This document shows, one piece after another, positions 16,919-27,295 of a stretch of DNA of 64,000 nt. The notes under the pieces were generated by a model. That model had not been told where the DNA came from. It saw only the letters and a list, made by a program, of their open reading frames with translations, and searched no databases. This DNA comes from Pseudomonadota bacterium (GTDB taxonomy: Bacteria > Pseudomonadota > Alphaproteobacteria > Rhizobiales > Phreatobacteraceae), in assembly GCA_020161695.1 (NCBI GenBank), contig JAIUOO010000007.1, forward strand, positions 1 to 64,000. The letters run 5' to 3'. The translations under genes were made by a program, and so were the position numbers. The first letter of the stretch is position 1. Every line of letters begins with the position of its first letter.

Positions 16919-18184
16919 ATGGCAGTCAACCGTCGCATCTTCGTGTCGGGCACGGCGGCAACGCTCGCCGCCCCGGCCCTGATCCCGTCCCATGCCTTCG
17001 GGCAGGACAAGGTCATCCGCTTCACGATGGCCCAGGACTTCACGCGCATCTACACGTTCGTGACCTCGGAATACAGCCAGGGCCAGCGGGACTATTTCAC
17101 GCTGATCAACGAGCGCGGCGGCGTGAACGGCCACCGCATCCAGGCCGACGTCGCCGACCACGCCAACGACCTGCCGCGCGCCATCGAGGCCTATGAGCGC
17201 GGCAAGCGCGAGGGCGCGGTGCTCTGCGATCCCTTGTCGACGCCGGTCGCCCGCGCGCTGGTGCCGCGCGCGCTCGAGGACAAGATCAACCTGATCACCG
17301 CCTTCTCCGGCCGTTCGGACGCGGCCGACGGCTCGGCGTTCCCCTATGTGCTGCCGCTGTCGATCAACTACTGGACGCAGGCCGGCCTGATCGTCGACCA
17401 TTTCGCCAAGGTGGCCGGCGGCAGCCTGCGCGGCAAGAAGATCGTCTTCGTCCACATCGACACGCCCTTCGGCAAGGAGCCGCTGCCGATCCTGCAGGTT
17501 CTGGCCCAGCGCCAGGGCTTCGAGCTGGTGACCTTCCCCTACACGCCGCCCGGCAACGACCAGGCGGCGATCTGGCCGCAGGTCCGGCGCGCGCGTCCGG
17601 ATTTCGTGATGTTCTGGGGCGCCGGCGTCGGCCAGACCGTCGCCATGACCGAAGCCATCCGCAACGGCCTGCCGATGGACCGCGTGTCCTCGTCCGTCTG
17701 GATGTCGGAATCGGACATGGAGGTGGTCGGCAAGGCGGCGGCGAAGGGCGTGATGAAGGTCGAGCCCTGCGCCTCCGGCCGCGATCCGAAGCCGATCAAG
17801 GACATTCTCGCCGAGGTGGTCGCCAAGGGCAAAGGCGCCGGTCCCGAGGCCAAGATCGGCACGGCCTACTACAACTACGGCGTCCAGATGGCCTCGCTCA
17901 TGGTCGAGGGCGTCCGCAAGGCGTTCGAGAAGTCGCCCAACGGCCCGATCACCGGCGCCTGGCTCAACGAGGGTCTGCGCTCGATCTCCAACTTCACGGC
18001 GGAGGGCATGCTGCCGCCGACGACCGTGACCAAAGAAGACCATCAGGGCGGCGGGCAGGGCCGCATCTCGCAGTGGGACGGCACCAAGTTCGTGCCGATC
18101 ACCGGCTGGTTCACCGCCAACCAGGATGTCGTCTGGGGCGAGGTGAAGAAGTACTCGGAAGAGTTCCGCCGCACCGGCAAGTGA
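16919..18184 (+). CDS. ABC transporter substrate-binding protein (LivK/periplasmic-binding type 1)
   Basis: 421 residues. The N-terminus 'MAVNRRIFVSGTAATLAAPA' with 'SHAFGQD' looks like a signal peptide with a twin-arginine-like motif, so export by Tat is plausible. The mature part has the two-lobe type 1 binding fold, e.g. 'VFVHIDTPFGKEPLPILQVL' and 'PDFVMFWGAGVGQTVAMTEA'. GGGGCGGAGG lies before the ATG. It decides what the importer takes up; by context an organic acid rather than an amino acid. A stable hairpin follows the gene and may favour high binding-protein yield. Confidence 0.87.
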   Translation: MAVNRRIFVSGTAATLAAPALIPSHAFGQDKVIRFTMAQDFTRIYTFVTSEYSQGQRDYFTLINERGGVNGHRIQADVADHANDLPRAIEAYERGKREGAVLCDPLSTPVARALVPRALEDKINLITAFSGRSDAADGSAFPYVLPLSINYWTQAGLIVDHFAKVAGGSLRGKKIVFVHIDTPFGKEPLPILQVLAQRQGFELVTFPYTPPGNDQAAIWPQVRRARPDFVMFWGAGVGQTVAMTEAIRNGLPMDRVSSSVWMSESDMEVVGKAAAKGVMKVEPCASGRDPKPIKDILAEVVAKGKGAGPEAKIGTAYYNYGVQMASLMVEGVRKAFEKSPNGPITGAWLNEGLRSISNFTAEGMLPPTTVTKEDHQGGGQGRISQWDGTKFVPITGWFTANQDVVWGEVKKYSEEFRRTGK

Positions 18185-18217
18185 ACACTCCGGCCTGACC
18201 GTCAGGCCGACACGAAC

Positions 18218-18245
18218 GACCGGGCCGCATCCGCGCGGCCCGGTC
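18218..18245 (+). terminator. Intra-operon hairpin after the binding-protein gene
   Basis: A perfect 11-bp stem (GACCGGGCCGC / GCGGCCCGGTC) with a 6-nt loop between the binding-protein gene and the LivF gene. There is no T-run, so it is more likely a 3' mRNA stabiliser or partial terminator that raises binding-protein output relative to the ATPase, an arrangement often seen in ABC operons. Confidence 0.6.
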
Positions 18246-18268
18246 GCCTCCGACAAGCGAAGGCCTCC

Positions 18269-19060
18269 ATGTCGCTGCTGATCCTCAACAATGTCGAAGT
18301 CGCCTATGACCGCGTCTTCCTCGCGGTGAAGGGCGTCTCCATCGAGGTTCCCGAGCGCGGGCTCGTGGCGCTGCTCGGCGCCAACGGCGCGGGCAAGAGC
18401 ACGGTGCTGAAATCGGTCAGCGGCCTCCTGAAGCCCGAGCGCGGCGAGGTCTCGCGCGGCGAGGTGATGTTCGCCGGCGAGGACATTCTCGCGCTCGATC
18501 CGCCCGACCGCGTCCGGCGCGGCATCGCGCACGTGCTCGAGGGACGGCGCGTGTTCGGCCACCTGACGCCGCAGGAGAACCTGCTCGCGGCGGCCTCCAT
18601 GCACAACGACCGGGCCAAGGTGAACCGCCTGCTCGACCAGATGTTCACAACCTTCCCGCGTCTTGCCCAGCGCGCCAAGGCCAAGGCCGGCTATCTCTCC
18701 GGCGGCGAGCAGCAGATGCTGGCGATTGCGCGCGCGCTGATGACCGAACCGAAGCTGCTCATGCTCGACGAGCCGAGCCTCGGCCTCGCGCCGTTCCTCG
18801 TCGACGAGATCTTCGACATCGTGAAGAAGATCAACGCCGAGAGCGGCGTCGCCGTGCTGCTGGTCGAACAGAACGCCACCGCCGCGCTGGAAATCGCCCA
18901 TTCCGGCTACCTGATCGAGAACGGCCGCATCCTGATGAACGGCACGGCCGAGGTACTGAGCGCCAATCCCGATGTCGCGGAGGCCTATCTCGGCGGTCAC
19001 CAGCGGGTCGACTACCATGCGGTGAAGCACTATCGCCGCCGCAAGCGCTGGCTCGCCTGA
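18269..19060 (+). CDS. ABC transporter ATP-binding protein, LivF type
   Basis: 263 residues: Walker A 'GANGAGKST', signature 'YLSGGEQQMLAIARALM', Walker B 'LLMLDEPSLGLAP', H-loop region 'LLVEQNATAALEIA'. Second ATPase of the importer and the last gene of the long operon that begins with tetR at 7931. The C-terminus carries a short basic tail ('HYRRRKRWLA'). Confidence 0.9.
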   Translation: MSLLILNNVEVAYDRVFLAVKGVSIEVPERGLVALLGANGAGKSTVLKSVSGLLKPERGEVSRGEVMFAGEDILALDPPDRVRRGIAHVLEGRRVFGHLTPQENLLAAASMHNDRAKVNRLLDQMFTTFPRLAQRAKAKAGYLSGGEQQMLAIARALMTEPKLLMLDEPSLGLAPFLVDEIFDIVKKINAESGVAVLLVEQNATAALEIAHSGYLIENGRILMNGTAEVLSANPDVAEAYLGGHQRVDYHAVKHYRRRKRWLA

Positions 19061-19197
19061 GCCGGCGGTTCGACGCAGCCGCCATCCGGTCTTCGTCGCG
19101 GCCCGGGCTTTCGCGTCCCCCCTTTCCCGATCGTGTTCGAGATTCGAACGGCCGCCGCCATGCGAGCGGCAGGTGCGGCGCCTTGCCGTTCCGATTT

Positions 19198-19214
19198 AGT
19201 TATGCAATATAACT
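19198..19214. promoter_or_regulatory. Predicted MarR (CouR-like) operator before the hydroxycinnamate operon
   Basis: AGTTATGCAATATAACT, a perfect 6-5-6 inverted repeat (AGTTAT / ATAACT), lies 24 nt upstream of the hydratase start. It is an AT-rich patch in otherwise GC-rich DNA. A site with 14 of 17 matching bases occurs at 28463-28479 before the marR gene. It overlaps the region where a -10 element (TATAAC, 19208-19213) is expected, so binding would block transcription. Confidence 0.7.
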
Positions 19215-19238
19215 GTTATCGCTATCCGGAGCCGGACC

Positions 19239-20036
19239 ATGCCGATATCCGCGGCCGCCGCGCCAGCGTCAGGCCCGCTCGCCATCACGGTGAGCGGCGG
19301 CGTCATGACGGTCGGGCTCAACCGGCCGGCCAAGCGCAATGCGCTGGATGACGCGACGGTTCTCGCCCTCGAAGACTGCTTCGCCACGCTGCCGAAAGGC
19401 ATCGCCGCCGTCGTCATCCATGGCGTCGGCGATCATTTCTGCGCCGGGCTCGACCTCTCCGAACTGACCGAGCGCGACGTCACCGACGGCATGCTGCATT
19501 CGCGCATGTGGCACCGCACCTTCGACCGCATCCAGTTCGGCCCGGTGCCGGTGGTCGCGGCGCTGAAGGGCGCGGTGATCGGCGGCGGCCTCGAGCTTGC
19601 CGCGGCCTGCCATGTGCGCGTCGCGGAAACCGGCACGTTCTACGCCCTGCCCGAGGGCCAGCGCGGCATCTTCGTCGGCGGCGGCGGCTCGGTGCGCCTG
19701 CCGCGCCTCGTCGGCGTCGCGCGCATGGCGGACATGATGCTCACCGGCCGGACCTATTCGGCCGGGGAGGGCGTGCCGCTCGGCTTCTCGCAATATCTGG
19801 CCGGCGCCGGCGAGGGCTTCGACCTCGCGCAGAAGCTGGCGGCCAAGATGGCCGGCAATGCGCCCATGACCAATTTCGCGGTGATCCAGGCGCTGCCGCG
19901 CATCGCCGACAGCGACCCGCAGGCGGGCCTGCTGATGGAATCGCTGATGGCCGCCGTGGCGCAGGGCGACGGCGAGGCCAAGACGCGGATGCGCGATTTC
20001 CTCGCGAAGAAGGCGGGCAAGGTCAGGCCCGGCTAG
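19239..20036 (+). CDS. Enoyl-CoA hydratase family protein, probable hydroxycinnamoyl-CoA hydratase/lyase
   Basis: 265-residue crotonase-fold protein with 'HFCAGLDLSEL' and 'ALKGAVIGGGLELAAACHVR' as oxyanion-hole loops and 'ALPEGQRGIFVGGGGS' at the catalytic loop (Glu present). It is followed by a feruloyl-type CoA synthetase and preceded by a predicted MarR operator. In the R. palustris cou cluster a hydratase and a coumaroyl-CoA ligase are paired in the same way; there they shorten p-coumarate to 4-hydroxybenzoate. Retro-aldol lyase activity versus simple hydration cannot be decided from sequence. Confidence 0.82.
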   Translation: MPISAAAAPASGPLAITVSGGVMTVGLNRPAKRNALDDATVLALEDCFATLPKGIAAVVIHGVGDHFCAGLDLSELTERDVTDGMLHSRMWHRTFDRIQFGPVPVVAALKGAVIGGGLELAAACHVRVAETGTFYALPEGQRGIFVGGGGSVRLPRLVGVARMADMMLTGRTYSAGEGVPLGFSQYLAGAGEGFDLAQKLAAKMAGNAPMTNFAVIQALPRIADSDPQAGLLMESLMAAVAQGDGEAKTRMRDFLAKKAGKVRPG

Positions 20037-20098
20037 GCCGGAACGACGGTGCACGCGCCCGGCAAGAGGCGCGGCACGAGGAGGACAGGGAGGACGCC

Positions 20099-21958
20099 AT
20101 GAATGCCGTGACGGCGCATCCGCTGCGCCCGCTCCGGTTCAACGATCCGGCGGTCGATGTCGAACATCGGCCGGACGGCATGATATTGCTGCGACCGCGC
20201 GAAACGCTGCCGCCCTATCCCGACCGGATCACCGACCGCCTGCTGCACTGGGCGCGCGAGACGCCCGACCGGGTGTTCATTGCGGAGCGGGCGGGAGAGG
20301 GCTGGCGCTCCGTCACCTATGCCGAGGCGCTGCGGACGGCGCGGGCGATCGCCACGGCGCTGATCCGCCGGCGGCTCTCGGCCGAACGGCCGCTCGTCAT
20401 CCTCTCCGGCAATTCGGTGCGCCACGGCCTCATGGCGCTGGGCGCGCTGATGGCGGGCGTGCCCTTCTGCGCGGTGTCACCGGCCTATTCGCTGGTGTCG
20501 AGCGACTTCGCCAAGCTGCGCTACGTGATGGAGCTGCTGACGCCGGGCCTCGTCTTCGCAGACGACGCGAAGACCTTCGCGCCGGCCATCGCGGCGGCGG
20601 TGCCGGGCGGGACGGAAGTCGCGATCGGCCAGGGCAGCCTGCCGGGCCGCTCGGCGACGCTGTTCTCCGCGCTGACCGCCGATGCCGACGCTGCGGCGGT
20701 GGATGCGGCCCACGCGGCCGTCGGCCCCGACACCATCGCCAAGTTCCTGCTGACCTCCGGCTCCACCGGCAATCCGAAAGCGGTGATCAACACGCAGCGC
20801 ATGCTCTGCGCCAATCAGGTCATGCTGCGCGAGACGCTGGCCTTCCTGAAGGAGGAACCGCCGGTCATCGTGGACTGGCTGCCGTGGAACCACACGTTCG
20901 GCGGCAACCACAATTACGGCCTCGTGCTCTACAACGGCGGCACGCTGCATATCGACGACGGCAAGCCGGTGCCGGGCGGCATCGAGGCGACGGTCAGGAA
21001 CCTGCGCGAGATCGCGCCGACGGTCTATTTCAACGTGCCGAAGGGCTACGAGTCGCTGGTGGCGCATCTGCGGGCGGACGAGGCGCTGCGGCGGACCTTC
21101 TTCTCGCGGCTGCAATGCCTGTTCTTCGCGGGCGCCTCGCTCGCCACCCATGTCTGGCGCGCGCTGGACGAGCTCGCGGTGATGGAGACCGGCCACCGGC
21201 TGCCGATGCTGACCGGCCTCGGCGCGACCGAGACGGCGCCCTTCTCCCTGTCGGTCACGCCGCAGGGCAGCCGCTCCGGCCATGTCGGCCTGCCGGTCGC
21301 CGGCAACGAGGTGAAGCTGGTGCCGTCGGGGGGCAAGCTGGAGGCGCGGGTGAAGGGCCCGAACGTCACGCCCGGCTATTGGCGCCAGCCCGACGTCACC
21401 GCGAAATCCTTCGACGAGGAGGGCTTCTACTGCTTCGGCGACGCGCTGCGGCCGGCCGACCCGTCCGACCTCTCACGGGGCTTCGACTTCGACGGCCGCA
21501 TCGCCGAGGACTTCAAGCTCGCCACGGGCACATGGGTCAGCGTCGGGCCGCTGCGGGCGCGCTTCATCGCGGCGACCGCGCCAATGACCCGCGACGTGGT
21601 GATCGCCGGTCTCGACCGCGACGACCTCGCCGGCATCGTCATCCTCGACCCCGACGGGGTCCGCGAGGCGTGCCCGCACCTCAGGGGCGCGGCCGACCTG
21701 AAGGCCATGGCTGCCGATCCGGCGCTGCGCGCACTCTATGCCGAAAGGCTCACGGACTTCGCCGCCGCCGCCACCGGCTCGGCCACGCGGATCGCCCGCA
21801 TCGCCCTGCTGGACGGGCCGCTGTCGATCGACCGCGGCGAGCTGACCGACAAGGGCTCGGTGAACCAGCGCGCGGTGATCGCCGGGCGTGCCGCCCTGGT
21901 CGAGGAACTCTATGCCGAACCCCGCCCGTCCCGCGTCATTTCCGCCGAGGGGCGATGA
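20099..21958 (+). CDS. Feruloyl/p-coumaroyl-CoA synthetase
   Basis: 619 residues in the feruloyl-CoA synthetase branch of AMP-forming ligases: the N-terminal 'LRPRETLPPYPDRITDRLLH', the phosphate loop 'KFLLTSGSTGNPKAVINTQR', 'WLPWNHTFGGNHNYGLVLYN', and 'GLGATETAPFSLS'. The start at 20099 has GGGAGG 5 nt upstream. The activation of ferulate, p-coumarate or caffeate with CoA is the first step of side-chain removal. It lies 62 nt after the hydratase gene, in one operon, with a binding protein and pobA downstream. Confidence 0.88.
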   Translation: MNAVTAHPLRPLRFNDPAVDVEHRPDGMILLRPRETLPPYPDRITDRLLHWARETPDRVFIAERAGEGWRSVTYAEALRTARAIATALIRRRLSAERPLVILSGNSVRHGLMALGALMAGVPFCAVSPAYSLVSSDFAKLRYVMELLTPGLVFADDAKTFAPAIAAAVPGGTEVAIGQGSLPGRSATLFSALTADADAAAVDAAHAAVGPDTIAKFLLTSGSTGNPKAVINTQRMLCANQVMLRETLAFLKEEPPVIVDWLPWNHTFGGNHNYGLVLYNGGTLHIDDGKPVPGGIEATVRNLREIAPTVYFNVPKGYESLVAHLRADEALRRTFFSRLQCLFFAGASLATHVWRALDELAVMETGHRLPMLTGLGATETAPFSLSVTPQGSRSGHVGLPVAGNEVKLVPSGGKLEARVKGPNVTPGYWRQPDVTAKSFDEEGFYCFGDALRPADPSDLSRGFDFDGRIAEDFKLATGTWVSVGPLRARFIAATAPMTRDVVIAGLDRDDLAGIVILDPDGVREACPHLRGAADLKAMAADPALRALYAERLTDFAAAATGSATRIARIALLDGPLSIDRGELTDKGSVNQRAVIAGRAALVEELYAEPRPSRVISAEGR

Positions 21959-22043
21959 CAAAGGCGGCGGCGAATGCTTGTCTGATGGAAATGACAAAAG
22001 AGGCCGCGCCAAACGGCCTTCGACACCCCCGGGAGGACTTCAG

Positions 22044-23204
22044 ATGATCACGCTTTCACGACGCAGCACGTTGCTCGGCGGCACCGCGCTGGGCCTTTCC
22101 GGCCTTTGCGGCCGCGCTTTCGGCCAGGCCGCCGAGATGACGGTGGGCATCACCATTTCGATCACCGGTCCGGCGGCGGCGCTGGGCATTCCGATCCGCA
22201 ATTCGGTCGAGCTGATGCCGACCGAGATCGCGGGCGTGAAGATCCGTCCCATCGTGCTCGACGATGCCGGCGACCCGACCGCCGCCACCACCAATGCCCG
22301 CCGCTTCGCGACGCAGGACAAGGTCGACGTGCTGATGGGCTCGTCGACGACGCCGCCCGGCATCGCCGTGTCCAACGTCGCGGCGGAAGCGCAGATTCCG
22401 CACTTCTCCTTCGCGCCGATCCCGGTGCCGCCGGAGCGGCAGAAGTGGAGCGTGGTCATGCCGCAGCCGGTGGCGCTGATGGCCAAAGCCCTGTTCGAGC
22501 ACATGAAGAAGAACAACGTGAAGACGGTCGCGATGATCGGCTTCTCGGATTCGTGGGGCGACCTGTGGCTGCGCGAATTCAAGGCGCAGGCGGAACCGGG
22601 CGGCATGCAGCTCGTCGCCGACGAGCGCTATGCGCGCGCCGACACCTCGGTCGCCGGTCAGGCCCTGAAGATCGTCTCGCTCAGGCCGCAGGCGGTGCTC
22701 GTCGCCGCTTCCGGCACGGGCGCGGCGCTGCCGCAGATCGCCCTGCGCGAGCGCGGCTACCAGGGGCCGATCTACCAGACCCACGGCGCGGTAACGCGCG
22801 ACTTCATCCGCATCGCCGGACGCTCGGCCGAGGGCGTGATCATGGCGTCTGGCCCGGTCATCGCGCCGGAACTGCTGCCCGCCGGCGCCGCCACGAAGGC
22901 GCCGGGCCTTGCCTATGTCACCGCCTACGAGGGCAAATACGGCCAGCACACCCGAACCCAGTTCGGCGCGCATATATTCGACGCCTACAAGGTGCTGGAA
23001 CGCGTCGTGCCGGTTGCGATCAAGGCGGCGCGGCCGGGCACGCAGGAGTTCCGCGAGGCGATCCGCAAGGCCATGCTGACCGAGAAGGACATTCTCGCCA
23101 GCCAGGGCGTGTTCAACTTTACCGAGACCGATCGCTACGGCGTCGACGACCGCGCCCGCATCCTCATCACGGTGAAGGACGGCAACTGGGCGCTGGTGAA
23201 CTGA
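22044..23204 (+). CDS. ABC transporter substrate-binding protein, probable hydroxycinnamate/aromatic acid binder (CouP-like)
   Basis: 386 residues with a Tat-type signal peptide ('LSRRSTLLGGTALGLSGLCG', cleavage probably after 'GRAFGQA'). The mature type 1 periplasmic fold includes 'VGITISITGPAAALGIPIRN' and 'NNVKTVAMIGFSDSWGDLWL'. GGGAGG lies 7 nt before the ATG. The matching permeases and ATPases are on the opposite strand at 24825-28332, which otherwise lack a binding protein. Binding of p-coumarate or ferulate is inferred from its place between the CoA synthetase and pobA. Confidence 0.85.
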   Translation: MITLSRRSTLLGGTALGLSGLCGRAFGQAAEMTVGITISITGPAAALGIPIRNSVELMPTEIAGVKIRPIVLDDAGDPTAATTNARRFATQDKVDVLMGSSTTPPGIAVSNVAAEAQIPHFSFAPIPVPPERQKWSVVMPQPVALMAKALFEHMKKNNVKTVAMIGFSDSWGDLWLREFKAQAEPGGMQLVADERYARADTSVAGQALKIVSLRPQAVLVAASGTGAALPQIALRERGYQGPIYQTHGAVTRDFIRIAGRSAEGVIMASGPVIAPELLPAGAATKAPGLAYVTAYEGKYGQHTRTQFGAHIFDAYKVLERVVPVAIKAARPGTQEFREAIRKAMLTEKDILASQGVFNFTETDRYGVDDRARILITVKDGNWALVN

Positions 23205-23255
23205 TGAAGCGACGCGGCGGCCCCGAAAAGGCCGCCGCGTCTCGGCTTTGGTTTG

Positions 23256-24522
<1,267 letters not shown>

Positions 24523-24824
24523 TGCGGACAATGGACCTATCAGAGGATTTTTGTCCTTGACAGCGTAACGCTGGTGCGATAGGTTTCCGGCATGTTCGAC
24601 AGGTGCGCCTTGATCGTCTCAGGGGCAATCAAGCCCGCCAGATCTCACCGCGTCATGCCCGGCCTTGTGCCGGGCATCCACGTCTTCCCTTCAATCCTGC
24701 GTTCAAGTCGTGGATGGCTGGCAGAGCCTCGGCGTTCAGACTGAAGGACGGCGGCCTGAAGGCCGCCTATGCCCGGCCATGACGGAGAGGGTCGTGTCGT
24801 TGCGACCGACGTCATGTCCGATCG
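24523..24824. other. 302-bp region between convergent genes, with a REP-like palindrome
   Basis: No coding potential that I trust. It contains the 42-nt repeat at 24641-24682 and an imperfect hairpin CAGCG-TAA-CGCTG at 24561-24573. The rest is GC-rich sequence without recognisable features. Its place between pobA and the LivF gene suits a termination zone. Confidence 0.5.
24641..24682. repeat. 42-bp REP-like palindrome, copy 1
   Basis: This 42-nt stretch is present, base for base in reverse complement, at 47275-47316. Its core folds as ATGCCCGG-CCTTGTG-CCGGGCAT. Similar arms occur at 6471-6502. Identity over 42 nt at two distant intergenic sites indicates a dispersed repeat family. Confidence 0.85.
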
Positions 24825-25538
24825 TCAGCCGCCCAGCCCCAGATAGCTCTCGGCAATGCGCGGGTCGCTGGCGAGTTCCGAGGCCGGGCCTTCGAGTCCG
24901 ATCCGTCCCAGTTCCATGACATAGGCGCGGTCGGCGGCGTTGAGCGCGGCGCGGGCGTTCTGCTCGACCAGCAGGATGGCGACGCCGGTGGCGCGGAGGT
25001 CGCGGATGATGGCGAAGATGTCGGCGACCACTTTCGGCGCGAGGCCGAGGCTCGGCTCGTCCAGCATGAGGAGGCGCGGGCGGCTCATCAGCGCCCGGCC
25101 CATGGCGAGCATCTGGCGCTCGCCGCCGGACAGCGTGCCGGCGAGCTGGGCGCGGCGCTCCCTGAGGCGCGGAAAGCGGGCGAAGACTTCGGCCAGCGTC
25201 TCGGCGGCGAGGCTGCGTCCGGTGCGGAACGCGCCGAGGATCAGGTTGTCCTCGACCGTCATGGCGCCGAACAGTTCGCGCTTCTCGGCGACGAGGCAGA
25301 GGCCGAGCGCGACACGGTCCTCGGCCTCGACGGAGCCGATGTCGCTGCCATCGAAGACGACGCGGCCACGCGCCGGCAGAAGGCCCATGGCGGCGTTGAG
25401 CAGCGTCGACTTGCCGGCGCCGTTGGCGCCGATGACCGTGACGATCTCGCCGGGCGCAACCGATAGCGAGACGTCGCTGACCGCCTCGACGCGGCCATAG
25501 GCGACCGACAGATGCTCGACGGCGAGAAGCGCGCTCAT
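24825..25538 (-). CDS. ABC transporter ATP-binding protein, LivF type (hydroxycinnamate importer)
   Basis: 237 residues: Walker A 'GANGAGKST', signature 'TLSGGERQMLAMGRALM', Walker B 'LLMLDEPSLGLAP', 'LLVEQNARAALNAA'. The ATG at 25538 overlaps the stop of the upstream fusion gene (ATGA). A longer open frame reaching 27059 is the shadow of that gene. It is the last gene of the operon livH-livMG-livF. Confidence 0.9.
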   Translation of the reverse strand: MSALLAVEHLSVAYGRVEAVSDVSLSVAPGEIVTVIGANGAGKSTLLNAAMGLLPARGRVVFDGSDIGSVEAEDRVALGLCLVAEKRELFGAMTVEDNLILGAFRTGRSLAAETLAEVFARFPRLRERRAQLAGTLSGGERQMLAMGRALMSRPRLLMLDEPSLGLAPKVVADIFAIIRDLRATGVAILLVEQNARAALNAADRAYVMELGRIGLEGPASELASDPRIAESYLGLGG

Positions 25539-27295
25539 GCCTCGGCTCCGAGATAGGCGGCGAGCACGGCCGGGTTGCGCTTGATCTCGGCCGGCGGCCC
25601 CTCGGCGATGCGGGTGCCGAAATCGAGCACGACGACATGGTCGGTGAGGCTCATGACGAAGCCCATGTCGTGCTCGACCAGCAGCACGGCGACGCCCTCG
25701 GCGCGCAACTGGCGCAGGAGGTCGGCCAGCGCCGCCTTCTCGAAATGGCGGAGGCCCGCAGCCGGCTCGTCGAGCAGCAGGAGGTCGGGCGCAAGGCACA
25801 GGGCACGGGCGATCTCGACGATGCGCTGCTGGCCCAGCGCCAGCGACCCCGCCGGCTTGTGCATGTGCTCGGCGAGGCCGACGCGGGCGATCTGGCGGGC
25901 TGCCTCGCCCAGCATGCGCCGCTCCTCGGCGCGGTCGAGACGAAGAAGCCCGCTGATGAAGCCGGCCTCGCCGCGCAGATGCGCGCCGATGGCGACATTG
26001 TCGAGCACGCTCATCTCGGGGAGCAGCTTGACGTGCTGGAAGGTGCGGGCGACGCCGCGTGCCGCGATGGCCTGCGGGCGCGCGCCGTCGATGCGTTCGC
26101 CCGAGACGGAAATGCTGCCGCCGTTTGCCGGCAGGACGCCGGTGATGAGGTTGAACGTGGTGCTCTTGCCCGCGCCGTTCGGCCCGATCAGGGCGACGAT
26201 CTCGCCGCGCTTCACCCGCAGCGAGACATCGTTGACGGCGACGAGGCCGCCGAAGGTCTTGCGGATGTCGGCGACCTCCAGCAGCGGCTCGGCGGTCGCC
26301 CTCGCGCGCCCGGGCAGCGGCTCGGCGGCGATATCGACCGGCGCGGGAGGCGGCGAGGGAAACAGCCCGGCGATGCGCGGCCAGAGACCGTCCTTCGCGA
26401 CCTGCAGGATGACGACGAGCAGCAGGCCGAAGACGATGGTCTCGTATTGCGCCGACGTGCCGAACAAAGCCGGCACGATGCGCTGGAGCGCGTCCTTGAG
26501 AAAGGTGACGAGCCCCGCGCCGACAATGGCGCCCCAGACCTGACCGGCGCCGCCGGCGACCGCCATGAACAGGTACTCGATGCCGGGATGGACGCCGAAG
26601 GGCGTCGGGTTCACCGCACGCTGGACATGGGCGTAGAGCCAGCCGGAAAGGCCCGCCAGCAAGGCCGCATAGACGAAGACCGCAAGCTTCATGCGCGCCG
26701 GCTCGATGCCGAAGGCCTCCGCCGCGACGCGGCCACCGCGCAGCGCGCGGATGGCGCGGCCGGTGCGGCTGTCGAGCAGGTTCATGGTGAGGATCGCGGC
26801 GCCGAGAACCGCGCCCCAGATGACGTAGTAGGCGGCGCGCGGATCGACCAGCGAGATGCCGAACAGCGACAGCGGGGGTATGCCGGAAATGCCGTCGTGG
26901 CGGCCGAGAATCTCCAGCTTGCCGAACGCGTAGTAGAGCGCGATGCCCCAGGCGATGGTGCCAAGCGGCAGGAAGTGGCCGGAGAGGCGCACCGTGACGA
27001 GGCCGAGCACCACGGCGGCGAGGCCGGTGACGAGAAGCGCCACGGGCAGGCTCAGCCACGGCGACCAGCCGAATTTCGCGGTCATGACGGCGGTGGTGTA
27101 GGCGGCGAAGCCGCAGAAGGCGGCCTGGCCGAACGAGGTCATGCCGCCGACGCCGGTCAGGAGGACGAGGCCCATGACGACCAGCGAGGCGAGGCCGATA
27201 TTGTCGAGCAGCGTGATCCAGAAGACCGAGACGCCGGGTACCAGCGGCACCAGCGCGACGATGGCGGCGAACAGGGGAAGGGCGAGGCGGTGCAT
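25535..27295 (-). CDS. ABC transporter LivM-LivG fusion: permease plus ATP-binding domain
   Basis: 586 residues combining two subunits that are separate in the importer at 12137-16878. Residues 1 to about 305 are a LivM permease ('[20 protein letters not shown]', '[20 protein letters not shown]', coupling loop '[20 protein letters not shown]'). A linker of about 25 residues rich in Pro/Ala follows, then a LivG ATPase with Walker A 'GPNGAGKST', the region '[17 protein letters not shown]' and Walker B '[11 protein letters not shown]'. Its ATG overlaps the LivH stop by one base, with GAGGAGG just before. LivM-LivG fusions are known in rhizobial importers of organic acids and aromatics. Confidence 0.9.
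   Translation of the reverse strand: MHRLALPLFAAIVALVPLVPGVSVFWITLLDNIGLASLVVMGLVLLTGVGGMTSFGQAAFCGFAAYTTAVMTAKFGWSPWLSLPVALLVTGLAAVVLGLVTVRLSGHFLPLGTIAWGIALYYAFGKLEILGRHDGISGIPPLSLFGISLVDPRAAYYVIWGAVLGAAILTMNLLDSRTGRAIRALRGGRVAAEAFGIEPARMKLAVFVYAALLAGLSGWLYAHVQRAVNPTPFGVHPGIEYLFMAVAGGAGQVWGAIVGAGLVTFLKDALQRIVPALFGTSAQYETIVFGLLLVVILQVAKDGLWPRIAGLFPSPPPAPVDIAAEPLPGRARATAEPLLEVADIRKTFGGLVAVNDVSLRVKRGEIVALIGPNGAGKSTTFNLITGVLPANGGSISVSGERIDGARPQAIAARGVARTFQHVKLLPEMSVLDNVAIGAHLRGEAGFISGLLRLDRAEERRMLGEAARQIARVGLAEHMHKPAGSLALGQQRIVEIARALCLAPDLLLLDEPAAGLRHFEKAALADLLRQLRAEGVAVLLVEHDMGFVMSLTDHVVVLDFGTRIAEGPPAEIKRNPAVLAAYLGAEA

Noticed and set aside
24557..24584. TTGACA-16 nt-ATAGGT as promoter for a small RNA between pobA and livF
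   Set aside because: The -10 match is poor and no conserved RNA structure or terminator follows.
25539..27059. Long open frame continuing upstream of livF on the minus strand
   Set aside because: It is arginine/alanine-rich antiframe of the LivM-LivG fusion, a usual effect of high GC; homology starts only at 25538.
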